NCBI GenBank assembly: GCA_030427505.1 | Contig: JAUICH010000001.1 | Location: 496,001 to 560,000, forward strand | Reading direction: 5' to 3' | DNA: 64,000 nucleotides | Source of the DNA: Verrucomicrobiia bacterium | GTDB taxonomy: Bacteria > Verrucomicrobiota > Verrucomicrobiia > Verrucomicrobiales > DEV007 | Shown here: positions 54,370 through 62,583 of the stretch, one piece after another | Layout of the letters: each line of letters begins with the position of its first letter | Numbering within the stretch: the first letter of the stretch is position 1 | Program-made: the position numbers and the translations under genes | Notes under the pieces: generated by a model | What the model saw: only the letters and a program-made list of their open reading frames with translations | Told to the model about the DNA's origin: nothing | The model's database searches: none

Positions 54370-55614
54370 TTACGGTGAACTGCGAATGCGCTGCCAGCCA
54401 GTCAAAAGGTTGTTGATGGCTTCGGCTTTCGGCGGTTCGGCGATGGAAGTGAGATCGATTTGCAGGCCGTATTTCTCATACAGCGTAAAAGGACTGTCCG
54501 GGCCCTTCACCGGCACCGCCGGGTTTCCGGGGCGGAAGCCATGGACCAGGGACTGGGCCTGCACCGGCTCGCTCATCAGGAATTCCAGGAAGGTCTCCGC
54601 CGCTTTCCGCTCGTCTTTGGAAGTCCATTCCGCGTCGATGATGTAGTAGGGGTTGTCGTTCCAGAGATTGATCGCGGGATAGACGACTTGCAGCGAGCCC
54701 CACCGGCCCTCGGCGTTCTTCAGATAGTCGATGGCGACGTTCTCATACACAAAAATGGCGTCGAACGAAGCGGGGCCTTTCAGCACCATGTCTCGCATCA
54801 TGTTTCCGGTGGAATTGGAGAGACCGGTCACGGCGCCTTCGATTTTGCGGAGCCACTGCTGGAAACCCGCATCCACGATGTCGGCCAGTTCCAGTGGGCG
54901 GGTCTTATGATGGTAGTGCTGCGCCATCAGGGCCAGGGAGAGGAGACCGCTGTTGGATTCGTTTGGATTGGTGTGTCCGAACTTGAAGAAACCCCACTCC
55001 GGCTTGTTGGCGATGGTGCCCCAGCCGCCCGGCTCGTGAAGGGCTTCGCCAATGGCGTCAAAGTTCACCTCGGGGTATTTGGTGGCGAAGGCATCGTAGC
55101 GCTCTTTCCAGAATACGAAGACCATGGGCGTCAGGGCCAGGGCTTCCTCGCGGGCGATGGGATTGCCGCCGCCGTATTTGAGTTGCCATTCGTCCACGAA
55201 GACATTGCGATAGGCGGAGCTGGCCGGGCTCCAGACGTGAATCTTTTCGGTGCCGTCGATGGTGGCGCGAGCGCCTTCCAGCGAACCCATCGGAATCAGT
55301 TCGATGGCGATCTTGCCGCCGTCCTTGGTCTTGGAAAACTCACCCACCGCCCACTGCAGCCAGCGTTTCTTTTCCGTGCCGTAGGCCATGCGCACGGTGA
55401 TCTGCTTACCGGAACTGGAAGTCCCGGAGGAGGAAGAAACCGAGCCGGAGGCGGAGGACGAAGTCCCCGAGCCGCTACCCGCGCCAGGATCGCCAGAGCC
55501 GGAGCGGCCCTTGAACAAATAGAAAGCTCCGGCAGCGCAGAGAGCCATGAACAGAAAGAGAATCAGTTTACCCAGGAAAGTCAGTCCCGGTCCGTCGTCT
55601 TTGGGATTCGCCAT
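54370..55614 (-). CDS. Membrane-anchored solute-binding protein
   Basis: This 414-residue protein starts with one membrane helix (LTFLGKLILFLFMALCAAGAF, about 11-31), a Gly/Ser linker of about 35 residues, then a type-2 periplasmic binding fold of the SBP_bac_11 kind: ITVRMAYGTEKKRWLQWAV, ALALTPMVFVFWKERYDAF, FKFGHTNPNESNSGLLSLAL, FDAIFVYENVAIDYL, AAETFLEFLMSEPVQ. It is an evident paralogue of the binding part of the neighbouring VWA protein. Ligand unknown; no transporter permease or ATPase is in the cluster. Confidence 0.75.
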   Translation of the reverse strand: MANPKDDGPGLTFLGKLILFLFMALCAAGAFYLFKGRSGSGDPGAGSGSGTSSSASGSVSSSSGTSSSGKQITVRMAYGTEKKRWLQWAVGEFSKTKDGGKIAIELIPMGSLEGARATIDGTEKIHVWSPASSAYRNVFVDEWQLKYGGGNPIAREEALALTPMVFVFWKERYDAFATKYPEVNFDAIGEALHEPGGWGTIANKPEWGFFKFGHTNPNESNSGLLSLALMAQHYHHKTRPLELADIVDAGFQQWLRKIEGAVTGLSNSTGNMMRDMVLKGPASFDAIFVYENVAIDYLKNAEGRWGSLQVVYPAINLWNDNPYYIIDAEWTSKDERKAAETFLEFLMSEPVQAQSLVHGFRPGNPAVPVKGPDSPFTLYEKYGLQIDLTSIAEPPKAEAINNLLTGWQRIRSSP

Positions 55615-55652
55615 AAGTCAGGAGTCGATGAAAATGGGTTCGCGCCGGGATC

Positions 55653-57356
55653 CTAGAAGAACGTGGAAATCTCCTTAAAGACCTCGTCGATGTTTTGGGG
55701 CGTGCCCTTGAAATATTTGCCCCGGGTCACGTCCGCGATCTTTTCCAGGACGTCAGCCCGGGCGCCGCTGCCGTAGCCGATGGTGAAGATGCGGATGCCG
55801 CCGGTTTCAGAAGAGGCGGAAATCTGCTGCAGCATGGCGTCCAGGGTCGCTTGGCTGTGTTCGTCCGCGCCGTCAGACAGCACCACGATGGCGGTGATCT
55901 TCTTGGGCTGAGGATTGGCGGTCAGCTCCGCGTGTGCCTGGATGACCGCGTCGTAGAGAGCCGTGCCCCCGTTGGGATACAGCGTGCCCAGTTGCTTGAG
56001 AAACTCAGAACGATTCGCGCCCACCGGCTGGTTCTTGCCCAGCCAGATGGCCTCGTGGTTAAACGGAACCAAGGAAAACTGGTCGTTCTCTCCCAGTAAA
56101 TTAATTAGCTGCCGGGCGCCGTTCTTGGCGTTTTCCATCTTGCTCTCCTGTTTCATGGAGCCAGAGGTATCCAGCACCAGAGCCACGTTGGCCTTCTTTT
56201 TGCGCAACCGCCACAGGTCCTGAATGGCCTGCATTACGGGCACCTCAGGCACTTCCAGGGTGGTCTGCGGTTGGGCGGGGTCCACGCCGTGCGCCGCGTC
56301 AAAGGGCGCACCCAGGGCGAGTGAAACGTCCGCGGGCCGGAACCCGAAATCCTTGGCCCGTTCTTGCTGCGGGGTGTCCGTCAGGAAGGCAATGTACTGT
56401 TCCGCGGCGTCCCGGTGGTCCGCCGTGACCCAGTCGCGGTCCACGATGCCCACCGGATGGTCGGAGTAGAAAGTGCCTTCCTTCGGATAAATGGCGACCA
56501 CGGGGAAGGGCAGGTTCTCTTTCCCGTAGCTTTCGATGACCATGTTTTCGTATAGCACCGAAGCGCTCAGGTATTCCGGGCCGTTGTCGAACATCTTGCG
56601 CCCGAAGAAGCCGGTGGAGCGGCCGTAGTGAACGATGGCACTTTCGATTTCCTCCAGGTAGTCGCCCGTGGCCGGGGCCTGGACATCAGCCAGGGTCAGG
56701 TTCTGCACCTTCCCCGTGGCGGCGTAGGTTTCAGCAAAGAGGGAAATGATGCCGCTGTTCGAGTACTCCGGGTGCGTGTGGCCAAAGCGGAAGCGGCCCC
56801 ACTGGGGGAAACCCTTTCCCGCCCAGCCGGCGTCGTCCAGGGCCATGGTGTGTACGTCCGCCCAGCCCAGCGGCCGGTTCGGCCAGCCCAGGGCTTCGGC
56901 CATGGGTTTCCACATGGCGATGACGACGGGCGAGAGCACCAGGTTCTCCGTATTGCCCACGAGGTTTCTCCCCAGCCGGGCCTGGGACTCCGCGTTGCCC
57001 AGCTTGATAAAGGCTTCGGAGGCCGGGCTCACCAGATGGGTTTCCCGCTTTCCTTCCAGGATTTCCTCCACGCACTCGCCCGAGCCCATGGGGATGTGTT
57101 CGACGAAAATTTTCTTCCCGGAGGCGGTCTTGTGCTTGGCCCGGTTAAATTCCGCGGTCAGCGCGTCGATCCATTTTTCCTTTTCCGACCCCGCCGTGAA
57201 GACCAGGCGGAGAGTGTCCGGTCCGGAGGGGGGCGCCGCTCCGCCGGAACCTCCGTTACTTTGAGAATCCGGGCCGGGAGACTGGCTGTCACCACAACCG
57301 GTCAGGCACAGCGCCAAGGTGGCCAGAAGGAGGAGGAATTTTTTCATCGCGTTCAT
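55653..57356 (-). CDS. Lipoprotein: solute-binding domain fused to a VWA domain
   Basis: This 567-residue protein has a lipoprotein signal (lipobox LTGC, cysteine 21), a binding domain (LRLVFTAGSEKEKWIDALTA, LVSPASEAF, FRFGHTHPEYSNSGIISLF, LYENMVIESYGKENLPFP) and a C-terminal VWA domain with a complete MIDAS: DTSGSM near 393, GGTALYD, and SDGADEH near 492. The VWA should bind a metal and a partner protein. The gene comes first in a leftward cluster, 38 bases before the membrane-anchored paralogue. I chose the ATG at 57356; the frame extends upstream without a signal. Confidence 0.78.
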   Translation of the reverse strand: MNAMKKFLLLLATLALCLTGCGDSQSPGPDSQSNGGSGGAAPPSGPDTLRLVFTAGSEKEKWIDALTAEFNRAKHKTASGKKIFVEHIPMGSGECVEEILEGKRETHLVSPASEAFIKLGNAESQARLGRNLVGNTENLVLSPVVIAMWKPMAEALGWPNRPLGWADVHTMALDDAGWAGKGFPQWGRFRFGHTHPEYSNSGIISLFAETYAATGKVQNLTLADVQAPATGDYLEEIESAIVHYGRSTGFFGRKMFDNGPEYLSASVLYENMVIESYGKENLPFPVVAIYPKEGTFYSDHPVGIVDRDWVTADHRDAAEQYIAFLTDTPQQERAKDFGFRPADVSLALGAPFDAAHGVDPAQPQTTLEVPEVPVMQAIQDLWRLRKKKANVALVLDTSGSMKQESKMENAKNGARQLINLLGENDQFSLVPFNHEAIWLGKNQPVGANRSEFLKQLGTLYPNGGTALYDAVIQAHAELTANPQPKKITAIVVLSDGADEHSQATLDAMLQQISASSETGGIRIFTIGYGSGARADVLEKIADVTRGKYFKGTPQNIDEVFKEISTFF

Positions 57357-57555
57357 GATGGGGAGGCGGAAAGAAGGTGTCGATTGCACACAAGGGCCTG
57401 TTTTGTAATGCCAGGAAATTGGGCGGTTTCTGGGATCGGTGGACTCAGAGGCGCTCTCTTGAGACGGCTGATTGGCGAGATTTCCCTTGTCCGGTCTCAT
57501 GCGTTCCGATAAGCCCTCTCAGGAAAGCCCCGTGGCCGAAGTTCGGTCATTGATT

Positions 57556-57581
57556 GGCAATTTCTTATACAAGAAATTGCC
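57556..57581. promoter_or_regulatory. 26-bp perfect dyad, operator or hairpin
   Basis: GGCAATTTCTT and its exact reverse complement AAGAAATTGCC flank ATAC. The stem of 11 pairs is long enough for a repressor dimer site or an RNA hairpin; the absence of a T run and the position about 75 bases before the next start favour an operator. Confidence 0.45.
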
Positions 57582-57601
57582 CAAGTCAGCGGCGTTGTGT
57601 G

Positions 57602-57617
57602 GTGACGGAACTGTCAC
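57602..57617. promoter_or_regulatory. GTGAC-N6-GTCAC dyad, CRP-like
   Basis: GTGAC and GTCAC are inverted around 6 bases about 40 bases before the sialidase-like start. The layout resembles a CRP/FNR-type half-site pair, although the family of the regulator cannot be read from the site. Confidence 0.35.
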
Positions 57618-57656
57618 ATTTCGATCTCATCTATTCCTGACAAATCTCCTGGAGAC

Positions 57657-58994
57657 ATGCTCTACGAAACTTTCGGAGGCTTTCGACGGCTTCTTTTGAC
57701 TTCTCTTGTTTTCTTCAGTGGATGGTCATCGGAAAAGGTCAGGGGCGGGGAGGCATCCTCCAAATTACCAGGGGGAGCTCCGCTGGATGAATACGGCGCT
57801 CAGCTTCTCGGCGCTTCTCCTGAATTCATGGAGAGGCTTCTCGAAGGGGAACAGGCTGGCTTGATCGAACTCAAAGCCGTCAACCTTCCCCGGGAAGTAA
57901 GAAACGACTGCAATCACTTCGGCTGGCCCATCGCGACGATGGCGGGCGAAACCTTGGTGGTCATGCACCGGCGCATTCCCGGACACAACAAGAACGGCGC
58001 GGGAAAGCCGGACCCATCCATGTCTTATGGCATTGTCCTTCGCAGCGAGGATCATGGGAAGACCTGGTCTGAGCCGTATGACTTACGCGACTGCATGAAG
58101 CCGGAAGACCGGAACCGGGGCGGCATCGTTCCCTTGTCGCACCGGCGGAAGTTCGATCCTGAAAATCACTCTTCTGAAGGTTACAAGGTCCATCTTCACT
58201 CCATCGGCACCGCGAAAGATGGAGCCGTGGTGGCGATCAACAATCACGGGGTGTTTCGCTCCGAAGATGAAGGCCGGACCTGGAAGCATTTTCCGGCCGC
58301 GTTGCGGGACGATACCTTTCATCACCAGATCGTGAATCTGGGCCCGCGCATTCTGGAGGATCCCACGCGGGGCCTGTTGGTCTTTGGCAATTGGTTTGGT
58401 GAGGCGGAAGGCTACCACACCCTGCACAACCAGTTTGTCGCGCTGTGTTCGCCTGACGGTGGGGCGACTTGGGAAGTAGAGGAATACCCGGTGGGTTTTC
58501 CGCAATACGAGCCGGCAGCGCTGTATCAAGACGGCCGCTATCTTTTCGTGACGCGGGACCAAACTGAAGTCCGGGCCCACAAGCAAATGACGTGGCAACC
58601 GGGGAAACCGCCGAAGATCACGAGTACCAACCTCGAAAACCCTCGCTACGTCGATACGGTGGATTTCTCCTTTAATCCGGTCACGAAACGTTTCGAGATC
58701 GTCCGTTCCGAGCGCTACCACATGGAACTATGGCTGTGGAGCTTGGACCCCGCCGATTGGGAAACCGGACATTGGCGCCGCGAGTGCCGCCTTCTTGCCC
58801 GGAATGGAAAGTTCTACCAGGACGCCGACGGTTTTCACCCCGCCGCGGCGGTCATCGATGAGGCCCGTGGCGTGCAGCACCTTTTTATCTACACCGGCCA
58901 TCCCAATGGACCTGCCGGAGTCTTCCGGATCACGCGGACTTTGGACACGGAAAGCCTGCGGAAATTCATGGAACGGGAAGAGATCGTGAACTAG
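57657..58994 (+). CDS. Exported sialidase-like (BNR/Asp-box) protein
   Basis: This 445-residue protein has a signal-like start (LLLTSLVFFSGWSSEK) and a six-bladed propeller type sequence with three Asp boxes: SEDHGKTW, SEDEGRTW and SPDGGATW. The first arginines expected of sialidases may lie in VVMHRRIPG and near it. It resembles the exo-alpha-sialidase/BNR repeat superfamily, which in marine bacteria includes enzymes on glycans other than sialic acid. The start at 57657 is preceded by GGAG four bases away. The gene stands alone behind a region with two operator-like dyads. Confidence 0.7.
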   Translation: MLYETFGGFRRLLLTSLVFFSGWSSEKVRGGEASSKLPGGAPLDEYGAQLLGASPEFMERLLEGEQAGLIELKAVNLPREVRNDCNHFGWPIATMAGETLVVMHRRIPGHNKNGAGKPDPSMSYGIVLRSEDHGKTWSEPYDLRDCMKPEDRNRGGIVPLSHRRKFDPENHSSEGYKVHLHSIGTAKDGAVVAINNHGVFRSEDEGRTWKHFPAALRDDTFHHQIVNLGPRILEDPTRGLLVFGNWFGEAEGYHTLHNQFVALCSPDGGATWEVEEYPVGFPQYEPAALYQDGRYLFVTRDQTEVRAHKQMTWQPGKPPKITSTNLENPRYVDTVDFSFNPVTKRFEIVRSERYHMELWLWSLDPADWETGHWRRECRLLARNGKFYQDADGFHPAAAVIDEARGVQHLFIYTGHPNGPAGVFRITRTLDTESLRKFMEREEIVN

Positions 58995-59032
58995 AATTTT
59001 GGACGATCTTCGCAGTGGAACTGTCTCAGCCC

Positions 59033-59731
59033 ATGATTGACCGGCCCGCCAGAGATACCGCCATTGCTGTGATCGAGTTATTCCTGAGAGGCCGCATTAC
59101 GGAATACGAATGTGGGGATTGGTTGGAAGAGATCGATACCCGGGATCCATTGGTTGAGGAAGCCGCTACCCTGGCTTGGTATTCCTACACCGAGTTGAAA
59201 GAACAACAACCGGATCATCCCAAAGTAGGGTGGGACTATTTTCAGCGTTGGCAGTTGCTGTTGAAGTCAGATGTAGAGGTTCGGTTTAGGAGAGAGGCGC
59301 AAAGATCCTGGGATCACTTTTTGGCCTTTGTTGCGCTAGTCGCGTTTCTCATCGTAGCGCTGTTTGTGGGATGGGGTTGGGAACTCTTCATTTACTCTAT
59401 TCCTTTTGCGGCGGTATCCATTGCGATTTCGCGGTATCGTAAACGCCGCGAAGAAGAGCGCCGGATTTCCCGGGAAGAGGCCGTGCTCGCTCCGTTCCGG
59501 TCGTACTCCCAAATTCGATGGTTGAGAAAGCGGGTGCCTTCATTCTACAAGAACAAGTACAGGAAAGAGACCGACCGGCGCCGGGACGAGCCTCAGGAAA
59601 CATCCGAGTCTTTCCTGACTTGGTACTGTCGGTACATTTTGGTGCCGGTTCCATTGGTTCTTCTGTTCCAAGCTCTTGTTAGTCCGGAAGACACAAAAAT
59701 GTCCTTACGGGGGTGCCCCGCGAATGGGTAG
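59033..59731 (+). CDS. Hypothetical membrane protein
   Basis: This 232-residue protein has an acidic N-terminal helical part (ITEYECGDWLEEIDTRDPLV), two adjacent membrane helices (FLAFVALVAFLIVALFVGWG, LFIYSIPFAAVSIAI), a very basic stretch (SRYRKRREEERRISREE, RKETDRRRDE) and a last hydrophobic segment (YILVPVPLVLLFQALV). No family recognised. A GTG at 59015 is an alternative start. It follows the sialidase-like gene by 38 bases and could be co-transcribed. Confidence 0.5.
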   Translation: MIDRPARDTAIAVIELFLRGRITEYECGDWLEEIDTRDPLVEEAATLAWYSYTELKEQQPDHPKVGWDYFQRWQLLLKSDVEVRFRREAQRSWDHFLAFVALVAFLIVALFVGWGWELFIYSIPFAAVSIAISRYRKRREEERRISREEAVLAPFRSYSQIRWLRKRVPSFYKNKYRKETDRRRDEPQETSESFLTWYCRYILVPVPLVLLFQALVSPEDTKMSLRGCPANG

Positions 59732-59951
59732 CTATCTCACAAATCTGCAGGACCGCCCAAACAGGCGGAATACTGACGGAAGAATCAGGTTCGCTTCGCT
59801 TTCGCAAAGAGAAGAGAGGTGGCGCTTTTCCCGGTGGCTTCATTAACGCTGGGCCGGGCCCCGCGGATCGTTTCATGGCTCCGCCCGCGGTTGACGCCAC
59901 CCCTTTTCCTCCGTAGAGAAAGGGTTACAGGAATTTTTTCAGCGACAATCC
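59732..59951. other. Intergenic region before the carbonic anhydrase gene
   Basis: This 220-base gap has a small CCGCC/GGCGG hairpin at 59753-59768 and a TTGACG near 59891 that could be a -35. No clear -10 or coding frame is visible. Confidence 0.4.
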
Positions 59952-60602
59952 ATGCTCCGCGCCCTTGCTGCTCTCGAATCTCTTAAAGAAGGAAACCAGC
60001 GTTTTGTTTCGGAAACCCGGGGCGAAGCGTCGCTGACCGGCCAGGCCCGCCGCATGGAACTGGTGGCGGGGCAGAGTCCTTCAGCGATCATTCTGGGCTG
60101 TTCGGACTCCCGGGCGCCGGCGGAAATCGTCTTCGACCAGGGCCTGGGGGATCTTTTCGTGATCCGGGTGGCGGGCAATATTGTAGCCCCTTCCCAGGTG
60201 GGCAGCATTGAGTTCGCGGCGGAGCGTTTCGGCTCCCGGCTGGTGGTGGTGCTAGGGCATACGCTTTGCGGAGCGGTAACCGCCACGCTGGAAGAACTGC
60301 GGCGGCCATCGGAAAACCGGTCGCCGAACCTTAAGTCCATCGTGGATCGCATCCGGCCTTCGGTGCAGCCGCTGCTGGAGTTCAGCGGGAAACAGGAAAC
60401 GGACACCCTCATTCGCCGCGCGGTCCGCGCAAACATCCGCGCTTCCGCCAATCACCTCCGTCACGGCTCGCCCATCTTGGAAGAGTTGGTGGATAGTGAC
60501 GGTCTTCTGGTCGTTGGCGCCGAGTACTGCCTGGAAACCGGCGTCGTGGAATTCTTCGACGGATTGCCTCAGGAGATCGACAAAGAGGAAGCGGGTGAGT
60601 AG
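59952..60602 (+). CDS. Beta-class carbonic anhydrase
   Basis: This 216-residue protein is a beta-carbonic anhydrase, interconverting CO2 and bicarbonate. Zinc ligands are C50, H103 and C106 (GCSDSRAP and LGHTLCGAV), with the D52/R54 dyad. No signal peptide, so it is cytosolic. The bicarbonate could feed pyruvate carboxylase, whose gene starts this window, but they are far apart and the link is only metabolic. Confidence 0.92.
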   Translation: MLRALAALESLKEGNQRFVSETRGEASLTGQARRMELVAGQSPSAIILGCSDSRAPAEIVFDQGLGDLFVIRVAGNIVAPSQVGSIEFAAERFGSRLVVVLGHTLCGAVTATLEELRRPSENRSPNLKSIVDRIRPSVQPLLEFSGKQETDTLIRRAVRANIRASANHLRHGSPILEELVDSDGLLVVGAEYCLETGVVEFFDGLPQEIDKEEAGE

Positions 60603-60688
60603 GGTGGTTCCGGCTAAGTGGGCCGGCCAGTGAATCGGCTTGGCCGATTCATCAGGTTCTCCCGAAACTATCAACCCCTCATACGGCG

Positions 60689-61117
60689 ATGAAGAAGTGG
60701 TCTCTCCCTGCCCTGTTCCTAACGTCAATACTTGCCCCGATGGTTGCCGCCTGTTCTTCCGATCCATCCAGTGACGGCGAACAAGCCGCCGCCCAAGAGC
60801 CGCTGGTCATTCGAGCAAGCAGCAACAAAGCGATTGTCAATTTCGACTCGTTCTCCGTGGAACCGGGTCAAACCGTCAAGTTCGAGGCGCCCAGTCCGGA
60901 GAGTCTTATCCTGGTGCGGGTGAAGGGGCCCGAACCGGTCACGGTCGCGGGCACTTTGATTTCCAATTGTCCGCTGAAATTCGAGGCAAAAGGTGGTTTC
61001 AAAGTGGAGTCAGGAGCCACTCTGGATGTTCCGGGCATGGAAGGAACAAGGTTTCCGGCGGGAGTTCCCGTGGTTCTCAATCGGCAGGGTTCGCCGGTGG
61101 TTCCAGTCCAAGAATAG
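60689..61117 (+). CDS. Small lipoprotein resembling a lone haemagglutination (TPS-like) domain
   Basis: This 142-residue protein has a lipoprotein signal (cysteine 22, MVAAC) and then a sequence that follows the two-partner-secretion/filamentous-haemagglutinin N-terminal pattern: NKAIVNFDSFSVEPGQTVKF (like NAIINWxSFxIGxGxxVxF), LILVRVKGPEPVTVAGTLIS (like LNRVxGxxxSxIxGxL) and GGFKVESGATLDVPG (like NGVxFGxGAxVxVGG). In such adhesins this is the start of a protein of thousands of residues; here it is the entire mature protein. Similarity is by eye. Confidence 0.55.
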   Translation: MKKWSLPALFLTSILAPMVAACSSDPSSDGEQAAAQEPLVIRASSNKAIVNFDSFSVEPGQTVKFEAPSPESLILVRVKGPEPVTVAGTLISNCPLKFEAKGGFKVESGATLDVPGMEGTRFPAGVPVVLNRQGSPVVPVQE

Positions 61118-61193
61118 CTTTTCTTAGATCCCAAAGGGAGTCGCTGGCTCTTTTCCCGGCGTCTCCCAGGACACCTGTCTGACTTCTTCGCTC

Positions 61194-61613
61194 ATGACTG
61201 CCGTGTCACAGAATAAAGGGAAGACTCTCGCCCTCATTGGGCTATGGCTGCAACTGGGACCGGTGTTTGGCTTGGTGGGAACGGTAGTGGGGATGCTCCG
61301 TGCCTTCAGCACGATGGGAGTCGATGGTTCGGATCCGAAAGAATTGGCGGCGGGCATTTCAACCGCCCTGATCACGACCGCCGTGGGTGCCGTCGTGGCA
61401 TTGGTGGGAATCTTCCTGATCGCGATTTCCGTGTTTGCCTACCAATACCGGGCTAAATGGCTATTCGTCTGGCTGGTTGTCCTCAGCGTCTTGCACCTGT
61501 TTTGGTGGCCGTACGGAACGGTGCTTGGCGTGGTGGCCCTCATCGCCCTGATGGTTTACCGGCGACAGTTTCTCGAACCAGGAAAGCCGGAAGGGGAGTC
61601 ATCAATGCCGTAG
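61194..61613 (+). CDS. MotA/TolQ/ExbB-like small membrane protein
   Basis: This 139-residue protein has four membrane helices. The second half of the first pair, GPVFGLVGTVVGMLRAFSTM, and the following ELAAGISTALITTAVGAVVALVGIF match the conserved proton-channel core of MotA/TolQ/ExbB. It lacks the large cytoplasmic domain of those proteins, so it is a minimal form. No TolR/ExbD partner follows; the next small membrane protein starts 4 bases after its stop. Confidence 0.6.
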   Translation: MTAVSQNKGKTLALIGLWLQLGPVFGLVGTVVGMLRAFSTMGVDGSDPKELAAGISTALITTAVGAVVALVGIFLIAISVFAYQYRAKWLFVWLVVLSVLHLFWWPYGTVLGVVALIALMVYRRQFLEPGKPEGESSMP

Positions 61614-61616
61614 TCG

Positions 61617-61934
61617 ATGCTAATAGAGATGAAAGACGAAACCAAACTCACGGAAGAAGAAAGACTGGTTCTCCGGGAAATGACAATTCAAAGAAAGTGG
61701 AATATCGCGGAGCAAAACCTCACCATTCTCCTTCCGTCCCTCGTCATGTCAGTTTACGGCATTCTTAAGGCAGATGTGGGACTCGCTATTTTTGGCTGGA
61801 TCTTGTACCTCATTTTGAGGATCCGGCTGGCCATTCGACAAGAGGCTATGATGAAACCGATTCAGTCCGGGCTCCGCAAGGTCCTGGAAGAAGGCGAGAG
61901 GGCTGTTCAAGCTTCCAGCGAAGAAGCTTCTTGA
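61617..61934 (+). CDS. Hypothetical small membrane protein
   Basis: This 105-residue protein has charged ends and one hydrophobic hairpin (LTILLPSLVMSVYGILKA, GLAIFGWILYLILRIRLAI). It begins 4 bases after the TolQ/MotA-like gene and probably shares its transcript; ATG at 61629 is an alternative start. Family not recognised. Confidence 0.45.
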   Translation: MLIEMKDETKLTEEERLVLREMTIQRKWNIAEQNLTILLPSLVMSVYGILKADVGLAIFGWILYLILRIRLAIRQEAMMKPIQSGLRKVLEEGERAVQASSEEAS

Positions 61935-61947
61935 GAAGCCGAGGGAT

Positions 61948-62535
61948 TCACTCCTCCGTGGCCTTGCGGTGATTTGCTGCTTTTCCGATCAGGTGATCCA
62001 AGCTTTTACCCAAGGCGGAACGCCGGGCCACCAGCTGGGCTTCGATCTCATCGATCCACCACGTTTGCTTGATATACCGCGGATCTTCTAAGGTCAGACC
62101 AGAGAGTCGAAACCTGGGCACCTCCACTATTCCGTCGATATCCGTGTGGACCTCTATATCGCCATTCGTACGGTGCAATATGACCGTCGCGAAGGGCAAC
62201 TCGTGTCCGTCTTCAGCCAATAAAGTCACTTCCCGGGAGAATATCTTGGGAATGCCCCAGATCGAGCCAACCACAGATACGACGATGACCGCGAGGATGG
62301 ACAACTCCGTGGCGTTGAAACCTCGAGGAAATTTTTGAGTCTCTCCCCGGTCCTTGCGTCGTTTGAGACGGCCGATCTTGAAGCCGGACACGAACAGCCT
62401 GATGATAAACTCGACAGCCAGAAGTAACTGATTGATGGCCGCTATCGTGAGTTCGACTAACGCCACAACCAGCGAGAACACTAGGACGATGATGGTGTCG
62501 AGGATCATGTTGGGTTTGGGAAACCATGCAGACAT
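61948..62535 (-). CDS. Hypothetical membrane protein
   Basis: This 195-residue protein has an N-terminal hydrophobic region (ILDTIIVLVFSLVVALVELT, AAINQLLLAVEFIIRLFV), a basic loop (IGRLKRRKDRGE), another helix (LSILAVIVVSVVGSIWGI) and a beta-rich soluble tail (VTLLAEDGHELPFATVILHR). No family recognised. It is convergent with the small membrane protein upstream, 13 bases apart. Confidence 0.45.
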   Translation of the reverse strand: MSAWFPKPNMILDTIIVLVFSLVVALVELTIAAINQLLLAVEFIIRLFVSGFKIGRLKRRKDRGETQKFPRGFNATELSILAVIVVSVVGSIWGIPKIFSREVTLLAEDGHELPFATVILHRTNGDIEVHTDIDGIVEVPRFRLSGLTLEDPRYIKQTWWIDEIEAQLVARRSALGKSLDHLIGKAANHRKATEE

Positions 62536-62583
62536 TCTAGCCAGACGGCCAGTCCTTTTGGATAAAGGCGCCCACGCCAGCGA

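Larger units (their letters stand above)
57357..57656. other. Divergent regulatory region, VWA lipoprotein/sialidase-like gene
   Basis: This 300-base gap carries two dyads (57556-57581 and 57602-57617) near the rightward gene. No coding frame with recognisable sequence is present. Confidence 0.5.

Noticed and set aside
59679-59916. Two overlapping short frames on both strands before the carbonic anhydrase gene
   Set aside because: No motif, low-complexity composition and no ribosome site.
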